Assembly (NCBI RefSeq): GCF_003315205.1
Contig: NZ_QNRR01000004.1
Span: forward strand, 248,001-312,000
From: Roseimicrobium gellanilyticum
Lineage (GTDB): Bacteria > Verrucomicrobiota > Verrucomicrobiia > Verrucomicrobiales > Verrucomicrobiaceae
Direction of reading: 5' to 3'
Length of the DNA: 64,000 nt
Both the position numbers and the translations under genes were made by a program. Below the pieces are notes generated by a model that saw only the letters and a list, made by a program, of their open reading frames with translations, was not told the DNA's origin and did not search any database. Below, in pieces: positions 9,183 to 17,547 of this stretch; position 1 is the first letter of the stretch, and every line of letters begins with the position of its first letter.

Positions 9183-9656
9183 GTGAACACCCCTCTCCAG
9201 GAATCTCCGCAACCCAAGACCATTCTCCTGGTGGAGGATAACGACTCCTACCGGCAGATCGTAGCAGCGACCCTGTCCAAAATGCTGCCTGACTGCCAGA
9301 TCGTGGAGGCAGACAGTGTCATGACCGCGCGCACAGTCGCGCCAGTAGAGTCGCTTGCCGTGGCACTGCTGGACATGACCCTCCCGGATGGCATGGCAAC
9401 GGACATCATTGAAGGATGGCAGCCCTATATGAAGCAGGGTTTGAAGGTCGTAGTCTTCAGCAGCTATGAGGCGGAGGAAGTAGCGCCTGCGCTGCAAGAC
9501 CTTGGCGTCCATCAGTACGTGAACAAGGAGCGCGGCATGAAACCTCTGATTCAAGCGGTGCAAGCCGCGGTTCATAGTGCAGACCCCGCGGAAAAAAACG
9601 TGCAAAGCGCCCCGGGTAGCCCCACCATGCGGACGGAAGGTGCCTGCCACTCCTAG
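9183..9656 (+). CDS. Single-domain response regulator
   Basis: A 157-residue protein starting at GTG (GTG AAC ACC), consisting of a receiver domain with acidic residues in LLVEDND, a phospho-acceptor Asp in ALLDMTLPDG, a Ser in VVFSSYE and a Lys in YVNKERG, then a disordered tail of about 30 residues with no output domain. It ends 39 bp before the large PAS/GAF kinase and probably shares its transcript. It is likely a diffusible phosphate carrier (CheY/Spo0F style) for that kinase or for the degenerate kinases nearby; the partner is inferred from position only. Confidence 0.83.
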   Translation: MNTPLQESPQPKTILLVEDNDSYRQIVAATLSKMLPDCQIVEADSVMTARTVAPVESLAVALLDMTLPDGMATDIIEGWQPYMKQGLKVVVFSSYEAEEVAPALQDLGVHQYVNKERGMKPLIQAVQAAVHSADPAEKNVQSAPGSPTMRTEGACHS

Positions 9657-9695
9657 AGCCTGACGCGGCGCATCGTCCTACTCTTACCCCGAAAC

Positions 9696-12600
9696 ATGGA
9701 AGGACTGGTCACTCGACGCGTGGGAAGCAACTTTGCCGCAGAGCAGCCGCGGCAGGGTATGGGCTGGATCCAGGGTGTCTTTGATTGCCTTGGCGACGCC
9801 ATCTTCATTCATGATGCGTCCACGGGGGCGATTCTGCATGCCAACCGGCGTGCATGCGAGCTCTACGGCTACAGCCCTGGGGAAATGTGCCGCTGCACAG
9901 TGGCGGACATCAGTTCCAACGTTTCTCCCTACAGTCAGGAGGATGCGCTACGCTGGATGCAGCGCACGTTCCATGATGGCATGCAGCTCTTCGAGTGGCA
10001 GGCCAAGGCTCGCTCCGGCTCCCTCTTTTGGGTGGAGGTGCACATGAGCCAGGCGGTGCTGGATGGGCAGGTGCGGCTGGTCGTCTCGGTGCGCGACATC
10101 TCGCGGCGCAAGCTGGCTGAGTACGCCCTGCGCCAGAGTGAAGAGCGCTTCCGCCTGCTTCTGGGCAGCAGCCGGGATCCCGTCTACTGCCTGAACCTGC
10201 AGAGCCTCTCCTATGATTACCTGAGCCCGGCCGTGGAACAGATGCTGGGGCTCTCCATGACGGAACTCATGGATGGCGGCCTGCGCCTTTTCGTCTCCCG
10301 CATCCATCCGGACGATGTGGATGCCCACTGCGCAAGGCTCGACCGGTTGGTGATCGAGGCCTCTGACGATCATCACTACAAGCCCGTGGTGGAGTATCGC
10401 TTCCTTAATAGGAACACCGGCTTCCGCTGGATGAGTGACAGTTGCTCGGTGGTGCGTGATCCTTCGGGCAGGCCCACGGCAATCATTGGCAACATCCGCG
10501 ATGTCACCTCCCGTCGTGAGCATGAGGAGGCGCTGCAAAAAGCGCACGCGGCTCTGCTCTTCCACTTGGAGAGCAGCGCGCTCGCCCTGATGGAGACAGA
10601 TGCGGACTTCCGCGTGAAGAACTGGTCACCGCAAGCCGAGCGCATCTTTGGCTGGAGAGCGGAGGAGGTGAGAGGGCGCCTGATTTCCGAGTTGGAATTC
10701 ATCCATCCCGAGGACGAGATGCTGGTCGCGGCCAACATCCGCCGTCTGCAGGAGCGTACCGAGTCCCGGAACAGCTGCATCAACCGCAACCTGACAAAAG
10801 ACAGGCGGGTGCGTATTTGTGAATGGCACAATTCGGCCATTCTGGATGAAAAGGGAGAACTCCTCTCCATCCTTTCGCTGGCCACGGACATTACGAACGA
10901 GCGCAGGATTGAAGATGCGCTGCGCGCCATGGCGCAGGGGGTGGCTGGATCGAGTGATGAGGCCTTCTTCCAGTTCCTGTGCCTGAACCTGGCCCGCATC
11001 CTGGAGATGAAATTTGCCTGCGTGGCCATGCTCGTGCCCGAGCGTGACCGCATGGCGCGCACGCTGGGCTTCGCGGGTGATGGCGCCATTCTGGAGAACA
11101 TCACCTACTCGCTCGTTGGCACGCCCTGCCACAAGGCCTTCGATGGTGAAGTGTGCTTCTTCTCCACCGGAGTGCAGAAGCAATTCCCGGATGATCTCTA
11201 CTTCAAGGATCAGGGCGTCGACAGCTATATCGGCGTTCCGCTCCACAGCGGAGACGGTCGCACCATCGGCATCCTCTCGGCCTTCAATGACCGGCCGATG
11301 GATCAGATTGAGCAGTTCCAGACCATCTTCCAGATCTTCGCCGCGCGTGCCGCCGCCGCCCTGGAGCGGCACATGGCGGAGAGTGCGCTGCGCATCAGTG
11401 AGGAGCGCTACGCCCTGGCTGCCAGCGCCTCGGCGGCAGGGGTGTGGGACTGGGACCTGGTCTCCGGCGCGGTGTATTACTCTCCACGATTCCGTGAGAT
11501 GACTGGATACAGTCAGGATGAGCTGCCCAACACGGTGTACGCCTGGGAGCGCCGGATCCACCCGGACGACCTTCCCCAGGTGCGTGAGTCCATGGAGCGG
11601 CACCTGCATTTCAAGGAGCCGTACCGTGTCGACTACCGGTTCCTCACAAAGAAGGATGGCTACCACTGGTTCTCCGCGCGTGGCCAGGCCATCTGGAATG
11701 CCGACGGTGATCCCTGCCGCATGGCGGGCTCGCACCTGGACATCCACGACTTGAAGATGTCTGAGGAGCGGGTGCGCCGCCTCAACCGTCTCTATGCCGT
11801 CGCGAGCAGCATCAATGACGTGATGGTCCGCGTGCGTGATCCGCAGCGCGTCTATGAGGCAGCCACGCAGATTGCCGTCGATACGGGCATGCTGAGGATG
11901 GCATGGGTGGCGGCGTATGATTCCGCCACCGGCCAGGTGCGTGCGGTGGCCAAGGCAGGCGTGGACCAGGGGTACATGGACTTTGTCTCCAAGACGCCCG
12001 ATCTGGTGGAACAAGGTTTTGGGGTCTGCGGACAGACGTTGCGCACCAATCAGACGGCCGTGTGCAACGACGTCGAGGAGGACGCTTCCTTCCAATTCCG
12101 GAAGGAGGCCATGACCTGCGGCTTCCGATCCTGCGCTGCTTTTCCATTGAAGCCTGACGGCAAGTGCATTGGCTGCATTGTGCTGTATGCGGACGAGGCC
12201 CAGTTCTTCAAGCACGAGGAACTGCGCGTGCTGAACATGCTCGCGGAGAACCTCTCCTTTGCCATAGAATCCTGGGAAAAGGAAAAGGCGCGCCTCCAGG
12301 CGGTGGATGCGCTGGCGGAGAACGAGCGCATGCTCACGACCCTCCTGAGCAATCTGCCGGGAGCCGCCTTCCGCTGCCGGAATGACAAGGCGCGCACGCT
12401 GGAGTTCGTCAGCGAAGGCTGCGCGGAAATCAGCGGCTACGAACCTTGTGAACTCATGGGCAACAGCCAGGTGAGCTTTGCCAGCCTGATGCACCCGGAT
12501 GACCTCGTGGCGGTGCAGGGCGCCATCGGCGAAGCACTGGCTGGAGACCGCACCTATGAGGCCACCTACCGCATCCGCGCCAAGGACGGCAAGGAGCGCT

Positions 12601-13865
12601 GGATCTGGGAACGTGGCCAGGGCATTTTCTCCGAGCACGGCAAGGCGGACTTCCTGGAGGGATTCATCACGGATGTGACGGAAAAGCGCCAGCTCGAGTC
12701 CCAGTTCCTGCGTGCCCAGCGCATGGAGAGCATCGGCACACTGGCCGGCGGCATCGCTCATGACCTGAACAACATCCTCGCGCCCATCATGATGGCGTTG
12801 AGCATCCTCAAGATGAAGCTCAATGCTCCGCGCGACAAGGAGATGCTCAAGACGCTGGAGTCCAATACCAATCGTGGGGCGGACATGGTGCAGCAGATTC
12901 TGAGCTTCGCCCGCGGTGTGGAAGGCAAGAGCATCCACCTGCGCCCGAAGAACATCGTGAAGGAGATCGAGCGCATCGTCAAAGAGACCTTCCCGAAGAA
13001 CATCGAGTTCCGTGTGGCGTATGCGGACGATCTCTGGGAGCTGAATGGTGACCCCACACAGCTCCACCAGATGCTGCTGAACCTGTGCGTGAATGCCCGC
13101 GATGCCATGCCCAACGGCGGCCTGCTGTGTATCGGATTGAGCAACACGATCATCGACGATCGGTATGTGCGGCTTCATCCCGAGGCCAAACCGGGGCCAT
13201 GCGTGGTGATGGAGGTCCGGGATACCGGCACCGGCATCCCTCTTGATATTCGCGATCGTATTTTCGAGCCCTTCTTCACGACGAAGGAATTCGGCAAGGG
13301 GACAGGCCTCGGCCTCTCCACCACCATCGGGATCGTGAAGTCGCACCGGGGTGTGATCGAAGTGGATAGCCAGCCCGGTGAAGGCACCGTTTTCCGCATC
13401 CTCCTTCCCGCCCGCCCCAGCGGACCGGAAGCGAAGGAACAGGAGAAGCAGCAGGGCAGGCGGGATGGCCGCGGCGAGCTTGTGCTGGTGGTCGACGATG
13501 AGAAACCAATCCGTGAAACCGGCAGCCATATTCTGGAAACATTTGGCTACCGTGTGCTGACCGCCTCAAACGGGGCAGAGGCAGTAGAGCTTTTTCAGAA
13601 CTGTCAGGAGCGACCTTCCGTAGTTTTTACGGACATGATGATGCCTATAATGGATGGCCCCGCCATGATTCGCGAACTGCGCCGCATCGACTCCAGCCTC
13701 CGGTTTGTGGGTGCGAGTGGGTTGAACAACGAGCTTGCTGCCGAAGCCAGGAGCTTGGGTGTGAAGCACTTCCTACACAAGCCTTATACGGCAGAGGATC
13801 TTTTGACGGCCTTGGCGGACACCATTGAAGCGCCCCGGGAGCCCACAACTGTCACGAGTAATTAA
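9696..13865 (+). CDS. Multi-PAS/GAF hybrid histidine kinase
   Basis: A 1389-residue protein with no clear membrane helix, so a cytoplasmic sensor. In order I read PAS (about 25-145), PAS (148-275), PAS (283-400), GAF (410-560), PAS (565-690), GAF (700-850), PAS (860-995), HisKA with His1022 in GGIAHDLNNIL, HATPase (about 1110-1240, GKGTGLGLST) and a receiver (about 1260-1380, Asp1313 in FTDMMMPIMDG). The PAS domains end in the usual PAC signatures such as VSVRDISRRK and GNIRDVTSR. All kinase motifs are intact. The many tandem sensor domains suggest integration of redox, small-molecule or light cues; no cofactor ligand can be named. It follows a single-domain receiver by 39 bp. Confidence 0.93.
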   Translation: MEGLVTRRVGSNFAAEQPRQGMGWIQGVFDCLGDAIFIHDASTGAILHANRRACELYGYSPGEMCRCTVADISSNVSPYSQEDALRWMQRTFHDGMQLFEWQAKARSGSLFWVEVHMSQAVLDGQVRLVVSVRDISRRKLAEYALRQSEERFRLLLGSSRDPVYCLNLQSLSYDYLSPAVEQMLGLSMTELMDGGLRLFVSRIHPDDVDAHCARLDRLVIEASDDHHYKPVVEYRFLNRNTGFRWMSDSCSVVRDPSGRPTAIIGNIRDVTSRREHEEALQKAHAALLFHLESSALALMETDADFRVKNWSPQAERIFGWRAEEVRGRLISELEFIHPEDEMLVAANIRRLQERTESRNSCINRNLTKDRRVRICEWHNSAILDEKGELLSILSLATDITNERRIEDALRAMAQGVAGSSDEAFFQFLCLNLARILEMKFACVAMLVPERDRMARTLGFAGDGAILENITYSLVGTPCHKAFDGEVCFFSTGVQKQFPDDLYFKDQGVDSYIGVPLHSGDGRTIGILSAFNDRPMDQIEQFQTIFQIFAARAAAALERHMAESALRISEERYALAASASAAGVWDWDLVSGAVYYSPRFREMTGYSQDELPNTVYAWERRIHPDDLPQVRESMERHLHFKEPYRVDYRFLTKKDGYHWFSARGQAIWNADGDPCRMAGSHLDIHDLKMSEERVRRLNRLYAVASSINDVMVRVRDPQRVYEAATQIAVDTGMLRMAWVAAYDSATGQVRAVAKAGVDQGYMDFVSKTPDLVEQGFGVCGQTLRTNQTAVCNDVEEDASFQFRKEAMTCGFRSCAAFPLKPDGKCIGCIVLYADEAQFFKHEELRVLNMLAENLSFAIESWEKEKARLQAVDALAENERMLTTLLSNLPGAAFRCRNDKARTLEFVSEGCAEISGYEPCELMGNSQVSFASLMHPDDLVAVQGAIGEALAGDRTYEATYRIRAKDGKERWIWERGQGIFSEHGKADFLEGFITDVTEKRQLESQFLRAQRMESIGTLAGGIAHDLNNILAPIMMALSILKMKLNAPRDKEMLKTLESNTNRGADMVQQILSFARGVEGKSIHLRPKNIVKEIERIVKETFPKNIEFRVAYADDLWELNGDPTQLHQMLLNLCVNARDAMPNGGLLCIGLSNTIIDDRYVRLHPEAKPGPCVVMEVRDTGTGIPLDIRDRIFEPFFTTKEFGKGTGLGLSTTIGIVKSHRGVIEVDSQPGEGTVFRILLPARPSGPEAKEQEKQQGRRDGRGELVLVVDDEKPIRETGSHILETFGYRVLTASNGAEAVELFQNCQERPSVVFTDMMMPIMDGPAMIRELRRIDSSLRFVGASGLNNELAAEARSLGVKHFLHKPYTAEDLLTALADTIEAPREPTTVTSN

Positions 13866-14101
13866 GGGGGATGTGCAGGTTGCGCGGAGGGCTGGCCTAA
13901 ATATCAATAAGAAAAACATCTAAAGTCCAATCCTACACGGTTCATTTAATATGAATCGTTATTTAGATGTCTGCATGCAGTTTAATGCTTTCATATTAGC
14001 CATAATTTTACATTAATTTCATCATGCTTTGATCCTGAAGTTTGATGGTTCAGTGCTTTCCTTTTCTTTAGGATTCATTTAGTCTTGCCACCAACCCTGT
14101 C

Positions 14102-14842
14102 ATGAACGTAGCACCACCAGTGTCGACGCCGGTAGACGACGATGGTGTGACTGACGGCACGATGATCGAGGCGCTTTGCGCAGATCTTCCATGTGCCGCA
14201 GTGGGGGAGTTGTTGGCTGAAGATGACCAACGCAGGCTCCTGCTGGCACAGCGTCTCCATCGCGATGTGGCAGGGGGATTGGTGGTTTGCACGTCCCTGA
14301 GTGAAATGGCCCGCATGGGTTGCGAGCAAGGCGATGAACTGAATGCCATCAAGGAGTCCATCCTCAAGCTGGAGTCTTCACTCAGGCAGGCCGTGCAGGT
14401 CGTCCGCGAGATCACGGAGGAACAATATCCTCTCGCTCTCAAGGCGTTTGGATTGGTGTTTGCACTCGACAAGCTTGCGAAGAAGATGACCGAGGCCGGT
14501 ACGGCGGAGGTCAGCCTCACCGTGGAGGGGAACGAGTTTACTCTTCCCTTGGAGAAACGCCTCAGCGTCTATCGTATCCTTGAGGCACTGGCCGGCAGGT
14601 GTGTGCGCACCGGTCTGTCCTCCATGGTTTCCATTCATTGCCGCTTCTCCAGTGATGCGTTGGAATTTGTCCTGCTTCACGATGGAGAGGATTCTGCAGC
14701 CATCGCCCATGGTGATGATGCCGAACTCTCCTGGATCAAAGCACGTATCTCTGTGCTCCCGGCTCGACTTTTTGTCTCGTCCACGGATCCAGATGGTGCC
14801 AGCTCCGTGCATTTGCACATGTCCCTTCCAGCCAAGTCTTGA
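14102..14842 (+). CDS. NarL-type (HisKA_3) sensor protein with degenerate ATPase domain
   Basis: A 246-residue soluble protein. Residues 45-110 look like an HPK7/HisKA_3 dimerisation helix pair, with His53 in AQRLHRDVAGGL (family pattern ELHDxxGQ). The ATPase-like half has lost its key residues: where an Asn is expected (EALTNVxKH) it reads EALAGRCVRTG, and the DDGxG and G2 boxes read HDGEDS and SWIKARI. It is therefore unlikely to bind ATP normally, although the His is present. Its stop codon shares one base with the ATG of the LuxR-type regulator at 14842, so the two are cotranslated partners. It may act as a phosphatase or phospho-sink for that regulator; this is inference. Confidence 0.72.
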   Translation: MNVAPPVSTPVDDDGVTDGTMIEALCADLPCAAVGELLAEDDQRRLLLAQRLHRDVAGGLVVCTSLSEMARMGCEQGDELNAIKESILKLESSLRQAVQVVREITEEQYPLALKAFGLVFALDKLAKKMTEAGTAEVSLTVEGNEFTLPLEKRLSVYRILEALAGRCVRTGLSSMVSIHCRFSSDALEFVLLHDGEDSAAIAHGDDAELSWIKARISVLPARLFVSSTDPDGASSVHLHMSLPAKS

Positions 14843-15531
14843 TGATGATCTCAGCTACAAACTCCCCTTCAATGACCCTCAACATGAAAACAGGACCCAA
14901 CTTCAATATCCTGGTGGTTGACGACCATGCGCTGGTACGTGAGGCTTTTGCCACCATGCTCCGGAGAGAGTTCCCCGACGCTACCGTCGAGGTGACTGGT
15001 TCGTGCACCGAGGCGCTTGGCGCCGCTCGTCGCAACAACTACGAAGTCGCCCTCGTGGACATTGAGCTGGGCGATCGCTCCGGCATGGAGCTAACGATGG
15101 AACTGCGCACCCTGCCGAATCCTCCGGTGGTGATTGCCGTGTCCGTGCACCAGGAAGCCACGTTTGTTTCCCGCTCCATGCAGCTCGGTGCCAAGGCCTA
15201 TGTGGCGAAGGATGCTCCTTCCTCCGAATTGTTCGATGCCATCCGCTCCACTCGCGATGGCCGCTCCTACATCTCGAAGGACCTCGCGGAAAAGTATTCC
15301 CAGGACACCCGCTCGAAGAATTCCACCCCGCTGGCCCATGAGCGCCTCTCCAACCGTGAGCTGGAAGTGATGCTCCAGATCGCCCGTGGCAAGACGCCCA
15401 AGCAGGTCGCCAGCGACCTCTGCCTCAGCCCGAAGACGGTGGCCGTGCACAAGCACAACCTGTGCTGCAAGACCGGCCTCCGCACCACGGTGGACATTCT
15501 CAAGTACGCCCAGACCCACGGTCTGGTGTAA
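14842..15531 (+). CDS. NarL/FixJ-type response regulator
   Basis: A 229-residue two-domain regulator: receiver with acidic pair in VVDDHALVRE, phospho-acceptor Asp73 in ALVDIELGD, conserved Ser/Lys positions (AVSVHQ, AYVAKDA), then a LuxR-type helix-turn-helix near residues 165-225 (LSNRELEVMLQIARGKTPKQ). It overlaps the preceding degenerate kinase by one base (TGATG), choosing ATG 14842; TTG 14839 and ATG 14845 are alternatives, and the receiver itself begins only around residue 22. Transcription ends at the hairpin at 15601. A DNA-binding activator paired with the upstream sensor is the expected role; the targets are not evident. Confidence 0.92.
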   Translation: MMISATNSPSMTLNMKTGPNFNILVVDDHALVREAFATMLRREFPDATVEVTGSCTEALGAARRNNYEVALVDIELGDRSGMELTMELRTLPNPPVVIAVSVHQEATFVSRSMQLGAKAYVAKDAPSSELFDAIRSTRDGRSYISKDLAEKYSQDTRSKNSTPLAHERLSNRELEVMLQIARGKTPKQVASDLCLSPKTVAVHKHNLCCKTGLRTTVDILKYAQTHGLV

Positions 15532-15600
15532 GTTTCTGTGATAGGATGTAATGTGATGCTTGTTGTCTGGCGAGAGAGTTGACCGACTGCTCAAGCCACA

Positions 15601-15633
15601 AAAAACCGCCGGGTGATGCCGGCGGTTTTTTTT
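15601..15633. terminator. Bidirectional rho-independent terminator
   Basis: An A-run, the stem CCGCCGG / CCGGCGG with a short loop, then a run of T residues. It lies between the rightward regulator ending at 15531 and the leftward gene ending at 15665, and both strands present a stem followed by T residues, so it can serve both. Confidence 0.9.
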
Positions 15634-15664
15634 GTTGTGAAGGGAGAATGCTTCAGATGTCCTA

Positions 15665-16171
15665 TCAAGGCTTGATCTGAAGATGAAACCGTTCGGCGAC
15701 TTCGCGGATGGAATTCTCCAGCTGTTTATCTCCCGTCCAGACGTCCACTAGATCTCCCTCCCAGAATTGCACAGTCACTGCTCCGCTGGGAAGATAGAGA
15801 TACACATTCCATCCAAATAGGAGGGCCAGATAGCAATGGCCAATCGCTTCCGCTTCTTCATGTTTGCCGAACAAGTGACCGGGGGCATCAATCAAGTTAC
15901 GCCGATCACCGTGCCCCCTCCTTAGACCTGTGATGATTGCCATCTCATCCGGTTCGTAGAGGGGCCAGTCGGAAAACACAACGAGGGCACCGTCGAACTT
16001 GCCGAACGTTCGAAAAAGCCACCGCACCACGGCTGACTGCGCTCGTGCGTACTCGGGCGCCTCAAACTGCAAACGGAACATCCTGTGAGCCTCCTCACGG
16101 GAGTACGGCTCTTCAATGATTTGATACTGCCTCAGCCATTCGGAGTATTGGGATTTGGTCAGACACTGCAT
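15665..16171 (-). CDS. Hypothetical protein, 168 aa
   Basis: I do not recognise a family. The protein is soluble, starts at ATG 16171 (MQCLTKSQYSEW) and is rich in aromatic and acidic residues, with no signal peptide or membrane segment. The central part (FDGALVVFSDWPLYEPDEM) and the later WNVYLYLPSGAVTVQFWEGDLVDVWT look like alternating beta strands of a small single-domain protein. It converges on the terminator at 15601 and sits 72 bp downstream of the ApbE-like gene on the same strand. Codon use looks like its neighbours, which supports a real gene. Confidence 0.6.
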   Translation of the reverse strand: MQCLTKSQYSEWLRQYQIIEEPYSREEAHRMFRLQFEAPEYARAQSAVVRWLFRTFGKFDGALVVFSDWPLYEPDEMAIITGLRRGHGDRRNLIDAPGHLFGKHEEAEAIGHCYLALLFGWNVYLYLPSGAVTVQFWEGDLVDVWTGDKQLENSIREVAERFHLQIKP

Positions 16172-16243
16172 ATGACCGCGTGAATGTCGCAGCCTATTGC
16201 TTTGTTTGATGGGGGCAACTCAACAATGGCATGGCTCGCTGCG

Positions 16244-17086
16244 CTATGCCGCGGCGGGGAACCTTACCATCTCACCCTTCGCGGTGACAAACACGGCGCT
16301 GGCTTTCTCTTTCGCCAGTAGAGACTGCCATGATTGCGGCTCATCCAGCAGCACGACCCAGGCGAGGGCATCTGCCTGCACGCAGGTGTTGGCGAAGACG
16401 CTGACGCTTACATTCGACTTCATCGGCTTCTGCGTGCGGGGATGCAGGATGTCGCTCACTTTTTTCCAATGATGACGACGATTGGAGATGCAAGCCGACG
16501 TGGTGGCGACGGCGGGGCCGGTGACTTGGGCGTGAAGCTGCACCTGCTGCGAGGCCACGGGAGCGCCGATGGAGAGATTGGAAGGACGGGAGCCGACGAA
16601 GCGAATGTCGCCGCCCGCATTGATGGTGGCCTGGCGGACGTTCTGCGCAGCGAGAAGGTCGGCCGCCTTGTCCACGGCGTAGCCGCGGGAGATGACGCTG
16701 AGATCGAGTGAGAGTTGGCGGCGGAAGCTCACGCGGCCATCCCGGTGCATCACGATGTCGCGGAAGTTGCCTTTACCGGCCATGGCTTCGTCCGCAGGCG
16801 ATGCGATATCGAAGATGCCCTCAGAGACCCGGCTGAGACGCACGGCCTCCCCAATGACCTCATGCGTCCATTCATTCACCGGCAGGGGATGGAGATGACC
16901 GCAGGCGTTGAGGCGGGAGAGCTCGCTGGAGGGGTCATGGAAACTCATCAGCGACTGCACTCGTGCAATCCGCCCGAAGGCGAGGTCGGCCATGTCCTCC
17001 AAGTCGCGTTCGGGAAGGTCGGGGTCAGACAGGGAGATTTCCACGAAGGTACCCAGCAGCGGACGGCAGCGCTTGATGGCAGACAT
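16244..17086 (-). CDS. apbE: ApbE-like FAD:protein FMN transferase
   Basis: A 280-residue protein of the ApbE/flavin transferase family, which attaches FMN to Thr or Ser of target proteins such as Rnf or Nqr subunits. Family features seen: N-terminal RPLLGTFVEIS, SLDLSVISRGYAVDKA (usual DLSGIAKGYAVD), INAGGDIRFVG, the DILHPRTQKP segment (usual HIIDPRTG) and the metal-site helix VQADALAWVVLL. The start at 17086 (MSAIKRCRP) is chosen because the family N-terminus begins there; an in-frame extension to 17191 is Pro/Ser-rich and unconvincing. No lipobox or signal peptide is seen, so it may be cytoplasmic. Several consensus positions differ (SVIS for SGIA), so activity is less certain than family membership. 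No flavoprotein target is adjacent. Confidence 0.82.
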   Translation of the reverse strand: MSAIKRCRPLLGTFVEISLSDPDLPERDLEDMADLAFGRIARVQSLMSFHDPSSELSRLNACGHLHPLPVNEWTHEVIGEAVRLSRVSEGIFDIASPADEAMAGKGNFRDIVMHRDGRVSFRRQLSLDLSVISRGYAVDKAADLLAAQNVRQATINAGGDIRFVGSRPSNLSIGAPVASQQVQLHAQVTGPAVATTSACISNRRHHWKKVSDILHPRTQKPMKSNVSVSVFANTCVQADALAWVVLLDEPQSWQSLLAKEKASAVFVTAKGEMVRFPAAA

Positions 17087-17255
17087 AGTTGGGCGGGAAG
17101 GGGGGAGAAGGTGGCCGGTGCTCAGGGGGGGTGAGTGGGATGTTGGCAGGGAAGGTGGAAAGTGCAAGAAGATAATGAGACTCTGTCGCAATTGTGAAAG
17201 GGAGGGGTTGGAAGTCGGTTGGGGTGCTGAGACGGGGGAGGGTTGGCTCTGATGG

Positions 17256-17326
17256 TGGTGGGTGTGGCGGGCTGCACTGGATTCAACACAGAGACGCAGA
17301 GACGCAGAGGAAACTTCGGAGACTGA
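17256..17326 (+). repeat. Dispersed repeat, copy 1 (forward)
   Basis: About 70 bp with the core ATTCAACACAGAGACGCAGA followed by a purine-rich tail containing CTTCGGAGACTGA. The same unit is found at 34438-34510 and 35908-35980 in the same orientation and, reversed, at 17407-17452. Confidence 0.82.
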
Positions 17327-17406
17327 AACTGAAAATACAGTTCTCGGTTTGCGCCAGAATCGGCGTCATACGCCACCGGCACTTCGGACTGCGAATTTCG
17401 CATCCC

Positions 17407-17452
17407 TCAGTCTTCGAAGTCCCCTCTGTGTCTCTGCGTCTCTGTGTTGAAC
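17407..17452 (-). repeat. Dispersed repeat, copy 1' (inverted partner)
   Basis: Read on the minus strand it gives GAGTTCAACACAGAGACGCA, then GAGACACAGAGGGGACTTCGAAGACTGAG, matching the core of copy 1 with a few changes. With copy 1 it forms an inverted pair with about 80 bp between the arms, so transcripts could fold into a long imperfect hairpin. Confidence 0.8.
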
Positions 17453-17547
17453 TCACCGCACGTGACCACATCCACTACGGTGTGAACCAACCGCTGAGCT
17501 ACACTGCATGGGACACGTGCAGATTTCCCCCACGCACAGAGAGTTCC

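Larger units (their letters stand above)
17087..17547. other. Gene-free stretch with dispersed repeat
   Basis: No convincing gene. The left part is G-rich (17095-17260). From 17256 it carries one forward copy and, at 17407, one reverse copy of a repeat that also occurs near 34.4 and 35.9 kb. These are listed separately. Confidence 0.7.

Noticed and set aside
10626..13529. Leftward open frame of 967 codons
   Set aside because: Antisense shadow of the PAS/GAF kinase, a usual effect of high GC at third positions.
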